Shown: positions 49,001-60,178, counted from the first letter of the stretch. The stretch is DNA of 64,000 nt from Macquaria australasica (GCA_005408345.1 SEMN01000891.1:1-64000); one strand, 5' to 3'. Program-made: numbers and translations. Notes: generated from the sequence alone by a model not told the origin.

Positions 49001-52000
49001 CCTCAACAGCCATCTAAGTAGGTCCTTTTATTCACAGCTATTAATTTCTTTTGTCGTGAATTAATCTATTTTTCTTTTTTGACTAATCTATGAATAATTT
49101 AGTCAATTAAATCATGTCTCAAAATTGGAAAAATGTTTCTTAATTTTGTTATGTGTTGGTTTTCTCTGACCAAATGTCAAAACCACAAGATATTTATTTA
49201 GTTATTCAGTTTACAATTATGACTTGGATGAAGTTTTTAATTTTAGAGGCTGTAACCAGCTAATATTTAGTATGTTTTTCTTGATAAATAACTTGTGAAT
49301 CATACCTTTTTTTTTTTTTTTTTTTTTTTGTTATTGTGGAAAAGGTAACAGTTGTATCAGTAAGGTTTTTGTGATAACAAGTAATCTTGGTATCATGTTT
49401 GTAATAGTTGCTGTTTATGTTTCCCCTATGATTTCCTCCGTGTTTCTCCTCTCAGGAATTCACTCGTGTTTCCACTGTAAGAAGTCGGAGGGTGCGGTGC
49501 GTCGCTGCCACGTCCCACACTGCGGCAAGTTTTACCATGAGGCGTGCATCCGCCTCAACCCCCTCACTGTGTTCGACAACAAGGGCTTCCGCTGTCCGCT
49601 CCACACCTGCCTGAGCTGCCACTACGGCTGCCGCACCAAGCAGAAGTCCACCAAGGGTGAGGCCCTGCAACACCACACGTCACTTTTTACTGCCTCATTT
49701 GCATAATGAAGCAGAAATTCATAAATAAATGTTAAAAGAAAATATAGAAGTAAATAAGATTGGGGTAGTAAATAAGGGGGAAATGCAAAGGGTAAATAAT
49801 ACATAAATAAATGTATAAATTAATAAATAAAATGGAAAAATAAATGGGAAAGTAAATAAATTGAAGTTTATATGCAAAGGGAAATACTACTTAAATAAAT
49901 AAATACATTTAAAAATGAATAAATTAAATAGAAAATTAAATGGGTAAAATAAATATGGGAATTTATACAAAGGTAAATACAGAAGCAAATTAAAACAGAA
50001 ATATCAATTTGTCACATTTGATCAGTTAATTAATGCCTACATTTTAATATTTTTGCATTTAATGGCATATAAATGTATTTGAGTCATTTCTTTTATTTTG
50101 GCAGTTTCTGTCCTCCATATGCTGAACTTCATACCAACTGATGGAATTTTATTGTGGCTTTTTTAAAGCTGTGTGGGAAGGACATTTTTGAGTCAACTGT
50201 CCGTTTTTAATAACTGTAAAGGCAATGCATCATCATCAGTCTGATCAGCCGAGAACATTATGACATTTGGAGAGTTTCAGAAGTGTAAAAAAGAAACGAG
50301 TTTCCGAATATAATTTTTTGCTATTAAAAAAAATCATTGAACCTCACACTTACAAGCATGCAAATTTGAAAGGTAAAACTATCTGAAGGAATATGAATTG
50401 ATTTGCAGAAAGTGGTCTGTTGTGCCTTCCAACTACATCCAGGCCACATTGTCTAGAGCCTTGAACTCAATGAAGACACATTTTGCTGTCTCTATTTAGG
50501 ATATATATGACATAGTGAGATGACAGCATTTAATGTGGTGACCATGACAACAAGGCACTGATGAACTATGATGAAGCCATCCTTCATTACAGTTTGGGAG
50601 CCTAGTTCTGTAGACTTAAGGCACTTTTCACTTGTACTTCTGAGTGATGTAAATCTGTCTAATCTGGTGTGTCTCTCGCTCTCCGTACTCTAGGTAGGTT
50701 GATGCGTTGCCTGCGCTGCCCCGTTGCGTACCACGTCGGTGACCTGTGTGTGGCTGCCGGCAGTGAGATGATCACCAACACCGCCATCATCTGCACCAAC
50801 CACTTCCACGCCAAGAAGGGCTACAGCCACCACAGTCATGTCAACGTCAGCTGGTGCTTCGTCTGCTCCAAAGGTTTGCCACTTCTCCTCTCTCACTAAC
50901 AAGGAGGGCGGTTACCAATAGCCATATATTGATCATGTTTTGTCTACATAACCAGCCAGCGATGTAACCAGAATCATTTTAAGGATCTTTCTGGCCGTTA
51001 AAACCAAATTTCAGCTGTAAAAAGGCATATTTTGTATAAAGACAAATTGTATGTCCACTTGTTTGCACTTGTTTAAATCTTAGTATACATTTCTTAATTT
51101 TCTCTTTGTGTCTTTGCTGGTTTGCACGTTGCAGCTGGGTTGGTTTCCAACTTAAGTCAATTCAGATCACAACCAGACCTCCTCACTCGTTTTTGAACAA
51201 GGACCACTGTGAGAAATCTGACCTTTTGTGTCCAGACCCTCGTTCATAGGGTTTCTCTCAGGAAATTGATTAGCAGAGGTGATGAGCTACCCAGATCCAG
51301 ACGCATAAACTGATCAGTTTAGTTAGTAGATGAGAGCAAAAACAATAGCCGCACACAAATCATGACAACATGCTGTTAAAATTGTACCTCTGTTCTTTTG
51401 TCCAGAATGTTAAATGTTTTATTTCATGAAGTGTATTCATTTTGTATTATGCTTTAATATGATGTAATAGCTCTACAGAGAGAGAATTGCATGACGTGTA
51501 AAAGGTTTTAGATCTTCCAAATGTTCTTCTAGAGCAACAAAGTGTAGTCTGAATATTATTAAAATCTCCTAAATCTCTATAAAGGGTAATAAAGGAAATC
51601 ATTTTGGCACGGCCAACTGTACTGGACTGTTCCGGGGCGGGTGTGGAGCTGTTAATCACACATACTGCTGCTTCTGAAAATCGGAGGAAATGCTGAACTG
51701 CAGCAGTTCCTGAGCATCGGGTTTCAGTTGAAATCACAGCCAGTTTTGCAGAGACGGCTGTAATGTCATGGGAAGTTATTTTCTGAATTCGTGGCTTGCT
51801 TTCGGGGTTTCAGTATCATCTTGCAGTCGTAGAATTTGTCAAGCTCTGACTGGCAAAAGGTTGAGGCTGAATAACTTTTTAGTATCAGTATGATTTTTGC
51901 CCTCAATGCAAAATCCTGTGAAAATGCGTCAAACACTGCACCAGTCCTCCTCGTGTAGCCACCCCGGGGGGGGGGGTCGATCGATTAACGTCGTGGCAGT

Positions 52001-55000
52001 TTTTTTTCCCCGCTGCTAGTCGTACTAAATCTTTGCGTTTTATTGTGCTTGTTTTTATCACCCTTGTACAAATGACTCAACTGTAATTAGTGTAAGTTGT
52101 TCCACACCCGTCTTCAGGTTTAATTGAATTGCTCTCATGTTGCAGGAGGGCAGCTGCTGTGCTGCGAGTCTTGTCCAGCAGCTTTTCACCCCGACTGCCT
52201 GAACATTGCTATGCCTGATGGGAGCTGGTTCTGCAATGACTGCCGGGCCGGAAAGAAACCCAAATACAGAGACATTATCTGGGTCAAACTGGGAACATAC
52301 AGGTCAGAGAAGAAAAACTGAATCAGCACTGAATCTGTTTGTCTTTTCTAATTTCACCCAAAGGTTTGTTACTACTTCTGTACTAAGACCTAGACCCTGA
52401 ATAAATAACTCATACCTGCTCCTGCCTTCTTTTGTCGTCAGATGGTGGCCTGCAGAGATCCACCACCCCAGAAACATCCCCACCAACATCCAGCACCTTC
52501 GACACGAGATTGGAGAGTTCCCTGTCTTCTTCTTCGGCTCCAAGGACTACTTCTGGACCCACCAGGGCCGAGTTTTCCCCTACATGGAGGGAGACAGGGG
52601 TAGCAAGCACCAGAGGACTGGCATCGGCAAAGTCTTCAAGAATGGTCAAGATCTAGACTTCCTCCTAGAAATACACAATTTAGGCAATTTCCATAATCAA
52701 TTGATTATCATCATTAAAACTCATGAAAGAAGTGATGAACACAAGCTGCATCAAAGCACAACTGCTACATGTAATTACAGAAAATGATTCTCTCTTGATT
52801 TGTACATTTTACAGTTTAAGTTGGGATAGGGAAAAGTTAAGTTTATGTTCACTTAAAGGGAACTTTTTAAATTTAATATCAGGAATTTTTCATAATATTT
52901 TTTACATACGTTATTTATCATATACAGTACACTAAACTAGACACATTTATATGCAAACCTGTATTTTCTACCATGTTAAAAAGAAGATTAAGACGATCTA
53001 AAAAAGTAAACAGGTTCTGATTTAAATATTTCCAGGTTTGGAGAAGTTTTGAAATTGCAAAGAAGTCTGTAAAATAACAAACAATTACTAATTTTTCCTA
53101 GCAATGATTACTACACATTTTGTGTAGTTATAAACTTATTTTTTACATTATATTAACCACTGTGACATGTATTTTTAAGCATCATGTTAATCTAAATGTT
53201 CAGAAGACTGTTTCCACAGATGAAATGAAATGTAATAAGCCTTTGCATTGCTCTGTTTCCTCAGCTCTGTTGGAGGCTGAAGCTCGATTCAAGGAGATAA
53301 AACTGAAACGAGAAGCCAAGGAAGCACAAGAGAACAGCCGAAAACCACCCCCATATAAATTTATCAAGGTCTGAAATCTAGAAGTGCATCTTTGCTTTAT
53401 TCTTTCTGTTCAAATGCATTTTTAAAGATGCAAACCCAATAACCCAGTTAGTACATATGAAGAGTTTATGCTAGATTATTAAAATGTTATTTGTTTTTTC
53501 CTCCTTTCAGGTCAACAAACCTTTTGGTAAGGTTCAGGTCTACACCGCAGACATTTCCGAGATCCCCAAGTGTAACTGCAAGCCAACAGACGAGCGGCCG
53601 TGTGGGTTTGAGTCCGAGTGTCTGAACCGCATGCTGCAGTACGAGTGCCACCCTCAGGTGTGCCCCAGCGGGGAGCGCTGCTGTAACCAGGACTTCACCA
53701 AACGTCTCTACCCAGAGACCAAGATCATCAAGACGCCGGGCAAGGGCTGGGGCCTGGTGTCTCTCCGTGACATCAAGAAGGTGAGGAGAGTGTGTTTGTT
53801 TTGTTTTTTTTCTGCTATATAACAGTCTTTTAGTGGGACCAGCCAATGTCTCATGCTAATGTACACAGTATCAGGAAAACAGAATTCTAGATTTCTCATT
53901 AAACGCCAATATGTCTATTTTGTTATGAAAAAGTTGAAGACTGCACTATTCATCAGGGTAGAGAAGGACACAGTTGAGTTTTCTACAATATAAGGAATAA
54001 TTTCTGGCTTTTTTAGTTTTTGTGTGAATCCATGTTTTAGTCAGTCAAATTAGATGAATCGACCGATAATAGCCCATTGCAGATCTATCGGTATCAGCTG
54101 ATAAATGACAAGAAATGCCAAAGAAATGTTTTAAAACAAGGTCACTATTTTATATTTGTCCACCAGAAAGTAGTGATGAGTGTATTTTCAACTGTTAAAT
54201 GTCCTGCCCGGTACATTGTTTGAAATTGTTTTAAAAAAAAAAAAAAAAAACGTGTTTGTTTTCTTTAGTGTATTTTATTTTTTCAGTTAAACTGCTTTCT
54301 TGAGGATCCAGATTCAAATATAGGCACTGTTTTCACTTTGACATTAAAGGATTTTTTCTCTTGACCAGTGCCACTTTGATTTTAATGTTGTAAAACATAA
54401 AAACCTTCAATACTCATCCGTTTAAAAAAAGTACCTGGATCGTGAAAGTGTGCGGATCGGCTCGGGACATTTCTAGTATCGAGACACACCGCTGGTCTGT
54501 GGTCTGATTGACTGGTCCGTCTCTCAAACAGGGTGAGTTTGTGAACGAGTACATCGGAGAGCTGATAGACGAGGAGGAGTGCAGGGCGAGGATCAAGTAC
54601 GCCCAGGAAAACAACATCACCGACTTCTACATGCTCACCATTGACAAGGTTGGTGCCAAACCGGAAGTTGGGATTACTTTTTGCTCCGCAGTGTTTCGGG
54701 GTGCTGTGCTCTCAGCAGCAGCGCCATTTCCACTGGGAGCGAGGTGAACAGGATGGTATTGCATTGGGAATGTTGCATTACAAGCAACCGCAACATTACA
54801 TCGGTCAATACTACAAATGCAACCTCAGCTACAGGTCAGACCAGCTGAATCCTGTAAATAGATCTGTTAAAGCTAATAATACAAATAATATAATAAAAAG
54901 TGACGATGCTAATGAGGTAGCGGGAGTAATGGTAGTGGATTTGCTACATACGTTGTAATGTTGGTACAAGAAATTGTGGGAATATAATTTACAAATTTAT

Positions 55001-57311
55001 AAAAGTTAACTTGGAGGAAGGTGCAACAAATCACTTACTCAGGACTTCATCTTTTTAAGGACCGGATCATTGACGCTGGTCCGAAGGGAAACTACTCTCG
55101 CTTCATGAACCACAGCTGTCAGCCCAACTGTGAGACGCAGAAGTGGACGGTGAACGGCGACACGCGGGTCGGCCTGTTTGCCATCTGTGACATCCCAGCA
55201 GGTGAGACGACTTACAAACGAAACTTTTACACACCAGAGGTGTGTTGTTGTTTTTTTCCGTGGGATTAATTTGCACGTCACTATATTTTCTCGAACTGTT
55301 GTTTTTGTCATGAGTACTTTCACGCAGAACGCCAATATTACACAACTAAAAAGCAACTTAACGAGGCCGGTTTTTCTGAGCTTTTGCACGGCGAGTAAAG
55401 GCATCAACCAATCACGTTGTCCAGAACAGACATCGCATCACAACTCCACAATGACGGACCTGTTGATTGTTTCTCATCACCCTGTATTATATGACAAAGG
55501 ACCCAAAAATTCTAAAGACAATGAACTCAAAGACAGCATGTGGAGCAGCATCACCAGATGCAGGATAGTGAGGCGCTTATGTAGTTTACTTTTTATGTAG
55601 TAGAGTTGGTAACAAGGCAACAGTGTGATAGGACGTTTGGCTCGTCATATTGATGAAATACAGGAGACACTGTGTAGCTTTTTACCTGCATGGCACTGCA
55701 CATAGACTAGCCAAAGTAACATGACACACTGGAGCACACAGGCTTTGCAGTGCCGTATTTCTAGTACTTCAGTGTTGTGTATATTTATTTCTGAACAATA
55801 AGCTGGTGAATCTATCTATCGCGGCCGGTATGAATAGTTTTGATGTTCGTGTTGTTTATTCGTCACGTCCCCGGTGTGTAAAGACCTTGATTGGAGCTCT
55901 GTCTGCAGATTTAAGCCATGTCCCATCTGCTTGTTGTGTTGTTTTTCCCTAAATATGTATTTTGTATTGCAGGGACTGAGCTGACCTTTAATTACAACCT
56001 GGACTGCCTCGGCAATGAGAAGACTGTCTGTCGCTGCGGCGCTCCCAACTGCAGCGGTTTCCTTGGTGATCGCCCTAAGGTTAGCATCACACCGGAGCTG
56101 CAGGTTCAAGTTCAAATTTCAGTTAGAATGACACAAGTTCAGTATTAAAACGTCCGTTAAATCAACAGTTCAGTTTTGGGGACATTAATGCAAATGGGTT
56201 TACAAATTCTGGGTCTGTTTTGGTGGTAGTATATTTTTTTTGTGTGGGTCAGAGATGACGTCACATGTCCAGGTGTTTCCAGCAGCACTGATCAAATGTA
56301 TCCCAACCTGGCGTCTCCTCCTCAGAACTCAAACGGCCAAACAGCCGAGCCAAAAGGGAAGAGGTTGAAGAGAAAGTATAAAAAGAGGAAATCTGAGGGA
56401 AAGAAGAAGTCTGAGGACGAGTGTTTCCGCTGCGGGGACGGAGGGCAGCTGGTGCTCTGTGACAAGAAGACCTGCACCAAAGCTTACCACCTGTCCTGCC
56501 TGAACCTCACCAAGAGACCCTTCGGTAAGAAACACCTGGAATACAACGCAGCATTTCTTTCAAAGTGTTTTTTTTTTTTTTATTAATTATCAATAAGAAA
56601 CGGAACACAAACATTTTACAAGAGTTGTATTTTTCCTGCCACAGGCATCTGGCTGATTGTTGATGAGTAAGCATGAGAACAAATACCTGCTTCAGAGGGC
56701 TTTCTAAAACATACACAAATATACGTTTTGAGTGTAAATGCATAATAACACCGCCTTTTTAAATTTGTAAAATGTTGTGCTATGTTTGGTGCAACCTGCT
56801 GCTCACAGAGTTAACTACATTTATGTAAAGTTCTTTTATATTTAACCAAGCTTTGGGTATGTCTCTGTAGATATAAGGGATGTAATTTTTTCACTAGTTC
56901 TCCCTTTGTCCAGTGTTTGATTTCAGCCTAGTTATTTTTGACTTCAGATCAACTGTATTCTAAACGTATGATTGGTCCTCGCTCCCTGCAGGCCGCTGGG
57001 ACTGCCCCTGGCACCACTGTGATGTCTGTGGGAAAAACTCTGAGGCCTTCTGCCAGCTCTGCCCCAACTCCTTCTGCAAGGCTCACCAGGAGGGGGCGCT
57101 GCATCCCTGGCCTGCCACAGGACAGCTGTGCTGCCTGGAGCACGAGGAGCTGGAGGGGACGGACACCCAGGATCAGGACGTCAACTCTGAGACGAACGCG
57201 ACGACCGCCACTACTGTCACCATCGCCGGCTGTCCTCCCAAAGGCCCCAGGAAGGCAGAAGGAGCCGAGGCCAAAACAAAGGGCTCCAAGAGGAAAGCAG
57301 CAGAGGCCTGA
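42458..57311 (+). CDS. nsd2: nsd2, complete spliced gene (genomic span of 22 coding exons)
   Basis: Encodes NSD2 (WHSC1/MMSET), a nuclear SET-domain enzyme that makes mainly H3K36me2. I joined 22 coding exons, all GT-AG and in phase, giving 1405 residues (human 1365). In order: a poorly conserved N-terminus; PWWP1 (about 224-290) with SGYPWWPC; a Lys/Arg-rich region (about 534-690); PHD fingers (about 696-805 and 807-905); PWWP2 (about 907-980) starting RWWPAE; AWS (about 1040-1092); SET (about 1094-1210) with GWGL, NEYIGEL, RFMNHSCQPNC and FNYNLDCLG; post-SET CRCGAPNCSGF; and a C-terminal PHD/C5HCH (about 1257-1345). Residues matching the human cancer positions E1099 (in LIDEEEC) and T1150 (in NCETQKW) are wild type. 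An in-frame TGA at 42434-42436 in the same exon fixes the start. The mammalian HMG box is missing. PWWP1 and the PHD region resemble NSD2 more than NSD3. Confidence 0.97.
43676..43838 (+). CDS. nsd2: nsd2 coding exon 2 (PWWP1 start)
   Basis: Encodes FSVGGLVWTKVSGYPWWPCM, the beginning of the first PWWP domain, a reader of methylated H3K36 nucleosomes. Ends in phase 1 at GTGAGA. Confidence 0.97.
44011..44177 (+). CDS. nsd2: nsd2 coding exon 3 (PWWP1 end)
   Basis: Contains LLYHVQYFGDAPERGYVFEK, close to human HVQFFGDAPERAWIFEK. The acceptor is a TAGCAG tandem, so a form lacking one Ala is possible. Confidence 0.96.
44761..45201 (+). CDS. nsd2: nsd2 coding exon 4
   Basis: 147 codons. The first part, LQAQWNMGIIQAKEALSMSL and DERMVNFAFLYDDD, matches the conserved segment after PWWP1. 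The remainder is unconserved, and the mammalian HMG box that would be expected downstream is not encoded here. Confidence 0.95.
45715..45934 (+). CDS. nsd2: nsd2 coding exon 5
   Basis: Phase 0 to phase 1. Ser/Thr/Pro-rich with basic clusters QKKKRRPKQ and RRRKKS, probable nuclear-localisation and DNA-contact segments. Confidence 0.88.
46465..46527 (+). CDS. nsd2: nsd2 coding exon 6 (63-bp basic exon)
   Basis: Phase 1 to phase 1, encoding DKVKKRRKKQNPEEQRTDSS. Its symmetric phase means it can be skipped without breaking the frame. Confidence 0.85.
46835..46944 (+). CDS. nsd2: nsd2 coding exon 7 (basic exon)
   Basis: Phase 1 to phase 0. Carries GERKKTAKRP and QQPKKRRKTSKDAEK. Confidence 0.88.
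47178..47286 (+). CDS. nsd2: nsd2 coding exon 8 (basic exon)
   Basis: Phase 0 to phase 1. Carries ADKKQRRRKKTDKDVKETKK and RMNKSKALLT. Confidence 0.88.
47453..47568 (+). CDS. nsd2: nsd2 coding exon 9 (basic exon)
   Basis: Phase 1 to phase 0. Carries EKPKRRRKRKQDGE and SKAKKRRPSPCPDPE. Confidence 0.88.
47970..48059 (+). CDS. nsd2: nsd2 coding exon 10
   Basis: 30 codons: SGSEERPDSPSDSLDGIKKG then KKEFVCQ, where the last residues open the first PHD finger (KKEYVCQLCE in human). Confidence 0.93.
48406..48532 (+). CDS. nsd2: nsd2 coding exon 11 (PHD1)
   Basis: Encodes MCEQAGEDLVPCEGQCCGMF and HLHCLGLSLKPDEKLLCQEC: the zinc-binding Cys/His pattern of PHD finger 1. Confidence 0.97.
48593..48923. 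mobile_element. 331-bp MITE in the nsd2 intron between PHD1 and PHD2 exons
   Basis: Ends CAGGGTTCGTAC and GTACGAACCCTG are perfect 12-bp inverted repeats. They are flanked by a perfect 7-bp direct repeat TATAATA (48586-48592 and 48924-48930). The interior repeats the CTTGAAA-TGCTTGAATT theme of a known fish nonautonomous element. The CAGGG end suggests the hAT superfamily, though hAT duplications are usually 8 bp. Confidence 0.85.
49057..49290 (+). mobile_element. diverged CGATTAATCG-type MITE fragment
   Basis: GAATTAATCTATTTTTC, GACTAATCTATGAATAATTTA and GTTTTCTCTGACCAAATGTCA, diverged from the copies elsewhere. Confidence 0.45.
49307..49329. repeat. T23 homopolymer
   Basis: A 23-base T run, about 125 bases before the PHD2 exon acceptor. 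Confidence 0.97.
49456..49656 (+). CDS. nsd2: nsd2 coding exon 12 (PHD2)
   Basis: Encodes IHSCFHCKKSEGAVRRCHV, CGKFYHEACIRLNPLTVFDN and FRCPLHTCLSCH, PHD finger 2. Confidence 0.97.
49725..49990. repeat. AAATAAATG-rich degenerate tandem repeat
   Basis: Repeating blocks of TAAATAAATAAAT separated by GGAAA / GGGAAAT-type spacers and ATGCAAAGGG, lying after the PHD2 exon of nsd2. Confidence 0.8.
50694..50873 (+). CDS. nsd2: nsd2 coding exon 13 (PHD3)
   Basis: Encodes GRLMRCLRCPVAYHVGDLC, IICTNHFHAKKGYSHHSHVN and VSWCFVCSK. The HVNVSWCFVCSK segment is NSD2-like; NSD3 differs and has an insertion here. Confidence 0.97.
50874..52145 (+). other. nsd2: nsd2 intron between PHD3 and PHD4 exons
   Basis: No further exon. 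NSD3 has an extra coding insertion at this point of the protein, but nothing comparable is seen here. A C4G12 run lies at 51961-51976. Confidence 0.6.
52146..52302 (+). CDS. nsd2: nsd2 coding exon 14 (PHD4)
   Basis: Encodes GGQLLCCESCPAAFHPDCLN and MPDGSWFCNDCRAGKK, then IIWVKLGTYR leading into PWWP2. The last Arg codon is split by the intron. Confidence 0.97.
52442..52644 (+). CDS. nsd2: nsd2 coding exon 15 (PWWP2)
   Basis: Encodes WWPAEIHHPRNIPTNIQ, IGEFPVFFFGSKDYFWTHQG and RVFPYMEGDRGS, the second PWWP domain. Confidence 0.97.
53265..53368 (+). CDS. nsd2: nsd2 coding exon 16
   Basis: Encodes LLEAEARFKEIKLKREAKEA and SRKPPPYKFIK, the linker between PWWP2 and the AWS domain. Confidence 0.96.
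53511..53780 (+). CDS. nsd2: nsd2 coding exon 17 (AWS, SET start)
   Basis: 90 codons with the AWS cysteines (KCNCKPTDERPCGFESECLN, YECHPQVCPSGERCCNQDF), then ETKIIKTPGKGWGL, the start of SET. Human NSD2 has CQNQC where this protein has CCNQD. Confidence 0.97.
54532..54648 (+). CDS. nsd2: nsd2 coding exon 18 (SET)
   Basis: Encodes GEFVNEYIGELIDEEECRAR and DFYMLTIDK. The first Glu after Asp in LIDEEEC corresponds to human E1099. Confidence 0.97.
55060..55201 (+). CDS. nsd2: nsd2 coding exon 19 (SET catalytic core)
   Basis: Encodes DRIIDAGPKGNYSRFMNHSC and QPNCETQKWTVNGDTRVGLF. NHSC is the S-adenosylmethionine-binding and pseudoknot motif of SET enzymes. Confidence 0.98.
55973..56079 (+). CDS. 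nsd2: nsd2 coding exon 20 (SET end, post-SET)
   Basis: Encodes ELTFNYNLDCLGNEKTVCRC and GAPNCSGFLGDRPK: the second SET core motif and the post-SET zinc cysteines. Confidence 0.98.
56326..56524 (+). CDS. nsd2: nsd2 coding exon 21 (C-terminal PHD)
   Basis: A basic linker (GKRLKRKYKKRKSEGKKK) is followed by ECFRCGDGGQLVLCDKKTC and KAYHLSCLNLTKRPFG, the last PHD finger. Confidence 0.96.
56992..57311 (+). CDS. nsd2: nsd2 coding exon 22 (C5HCH and stop)
   Basis: Encodes WDCPWHHCDVCGKNSEAFCQ, LCPNSFCKAHQEGAL and CCLEHEE, then an unconserved acidic and Lys-rich tail ending in TGA at 57309-57311. Confidence 0.96.
57086..57099 (+). promoter_or_regulatory. CTCF-type motif inside the last nsd2 coding exon
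   Basis: CCAGGAGGGGGCGC matches the CTCF consensus at 13 of 14 positions while encoding part of the C5HCH segment (HQEGAL). Confidence 0.5.
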
Positions 57312-57652
57312 AGTGACCTTTGACCCCTCAGAGAGCCAGAACACCAAACAAGACTTGACACTTGCTTCCCCGTTCATGAACAAATATAAACCCCACGTAA
57401 TAATTCCACAAGAACCAAGGCACTGTACATCTTCGTCATCAGGGAAAGCCGCTGATCTCTCACATGCTCGACCATAGCCTCTGGCTAAGCGCTCAAACTT
57501 TTCATATTTTTATTAACATTTTCACGTTTATTTTCACTAGTGTGCACTGAGGCGAACCATCTGTGGTAAAGCACAAAGCAGCGGAGCGAGCGCAGGTCAG
57601 GAAACTTCGGCCAGTGGATTCTAACTCTCATTCTTCCACCAACCAAACCGCC

Positions 57653-57680
57653 TTTTTTTGTTTGTTTGTTTGTTTGTTTT
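57653..57680. repeat. (GTTT)n microsatellite in nsd2 3' UTR
   Basis: Six GTTT units preceded by T7. Confidence 0.9.
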
Positions 57681-60178
57681 ACTGTTGTTTGTTTTGATTA
57701 TTTGATTTTTAAATGAACCAGTCGGAAGTAAAACTGAGCGGCAGCGTCGGCTAACTTGAATCTCAGTCACCCCCCGTCACACAACACGGATGATCTTGAA
57801 CAGCAGAGTTTTATAGCTATATCTATATATGTGTATATCAAAGACCAAAATTATGAGTACTGAAATAGTGTAAGACATCAAACAGGTTGCCAAATGGATT
57901 GTTTTTATTTTTATATATAGTGTATATATGCCAGATGTAATATCGAACACCAAGACACTATGGATAGGCCTCAGATGACCTGTTTACTTCTATTTCGTAG
58001 CCATAGGTTACATTTAACTGTAGACATTACAAGCTGTTGTTCTGTTTTAGCTCAGTTCTACTGTTTAGATTTGACTGATTTCTATTTTTTTTTTTTTTGT
58101 ATCAGCATGCTGAACGATGGCGCCACAAACCGTTTATCTACCTGTCTGTCCAGAGAACAAGGGATTACAGAAAGTATTAAACCGAGAGCGCTCTTAAACT
58201 GCCGTCGGACATAGAAACACTACTGGGAGGTTTATAGGTCTTGACTGCTCTCTGCTCGATGCTAAACCAGTTGAATGAAGGAATATGTGCGATTTTCTTG
58301 GACATTTTTCTATGTTGAGTTTTGAGTCCTAACCTTAAGGTGCTGTTTACTTTTCGACTGTAAGTATCTGAAATCTGTGGTACAAAGACTTTTATGTATA
58401 AATACACACATCATGCTGGTTTTGAAGGCCTTTCAGTGTCACTGGCCGGTTTTAAAAAAGAAAGACCAACTTTTTAATCCTCAGGAGGTTTTTAGTCTTA
58501 AAACTGCATCCTGCTTGTTGTGTAATACTTTAACACAGGCTGGCGCTACACTGGCTTACACCTTGTAACTCCAGTTTTGGTAAGTTTTTCACATTTGTAC
58601 TTGACATGAAGCATTACAGGGAGGGTTAAGAAAACTGTAGAGTACGGTGGCCATTTAGGGACGTCTCAGCTCTGTTTCATCAGCACTCATCGCCCTCAGT
58701 GGTCTGTGAGCTGTTCTTAAAGCGTGGAGGACCAACTCTGCGGTCGTAACAGCCGCCTTGAATTTCCTGGTGATGTGAACGCTTGCCAGTGCTAGCATCC
58801 TACACGAACAGGTCCAGTCTAAAGAAACTGAGGCTCATCACTTTGATATATATGGATTGTTTACATGTACCATATGATGATGGTGCAGACTTCAGTATAG
58901 CTGTCAAACTTTAGTGAAGTCCTGATGTTGCAAAATAATTCCTCATTTTGACACATTTTACTAATTAAACCAAATGCCGTACTTGCGTCCCTGCGTGATC
59001 GTGTGAGTGCTCTTTAGGACTTCAGTTAATCTACAATTTGTGAGCGTCCATCTTTCGTGAAAGGTGATGCTGCGACTATTTGCTTGCAAACTGTTCATGT
59101 GAGACAGAACGCTCCTCATAAAGGTCTTCACTTCAAATGTTAGAGTCAATATTGAAATTTGCATCATAATGACACTGGTGTACATTCACTATATACATGC
59201 AGTCGGCACATATATCAAAGTGATGAGCCTGGAGTCCATTAGACTGGAGCTGTTGGCAACACTAAGCTGAGCCAAGTCTGAAAATAGAGCTGAGCCTTAC
59301 AAACCGAGTCTGAAATGTCCCAAAATGGCCACCGTACTCGGAGCTTTGAAACCATGTCAGACGCCCGTGGGTTCTGCTGTTGGTTAAGCAAAAAGAAGAG
59401 AAGTTTTCTTATGTAGATGCCAGTTTGCCCTAACACTGAATATTTTTTTTAATGGTTGTCATGTTTAAGGCATTTTGAAGAGTTTAATGTCATCAGTCTC
59501 TTTTGGGTCAATTATGAGGGTTTTTTTCCAGCAACACTGAGGCTTCAGACAATTCTTGTGCCTCTTACTTTTATATTTGACGTTCATAAAAAGTTGGACT
59601 GTTTAATCTTAGAATCTGAATCTCTCCAAACAGGCGGCTCTTTTTGGCCATTTTATCTGAAAGCCACTATAAGTGCTTTTTTCTTTCTTCCTCTGCGATT
59701 TATAAAACGTCTCCAGAAACCAGATTAGAGTTGTAAAGACGCAACAGGAGGCCTGGTTTGTTTTTTTGTTTTGTTTTAATAACTGCACCTTTTTTGTATT
59801 TTATTTTTTTGTTTGAATTTTTCCCAGGGCGTGTGAATAGGACATGTCCAGAGGTGCAGCAAGTCTCGTACGAGTATTTTCGACTTTGTATGTATCCTAC
59901 CTTGTGTTGAGTGAATGTAGTCCAGCCAGTTATTTTTGTAAGCACTGTAATTCCCTGTAGAGCTGAAGTGTAATGTGTGCGTAGGGGTTTCATTCTGTAA
60001 CTACTGTCATAGCAAACCAGAGACTAATATGTACATAATGTATAAGTGGTAATAGTGATGCATCTATTGTAAATATCATACAATTTCTTTGATGATGTAT
60101 GTTTTTGGGTTTTGTTTTTTTTCCTTGATGCAGTGCTGAAACACTTTTGTGCAGGATCTCACGTCTGTTGAATCGTGT

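Noticed and set aside
53781..55972. Search for a SCARNA22/ACA11-like H/ACA RNA in nsd2 introns, because human NSD2 hosts one
   Set aside because: No segment with convincing H and ACA boxes plus two hairpins could be shown by eye; a covariance-model search would be needed.
31717..57311. Possibility that the pair is letm2-nsd3 rather than letm1-nsd2
   Set aside because: The LETM protein keeps the EF-hand C-terminus, and PWWP1 (FGDAPER) and HVNVSWCFVCSK match NSD2, not NSD3.
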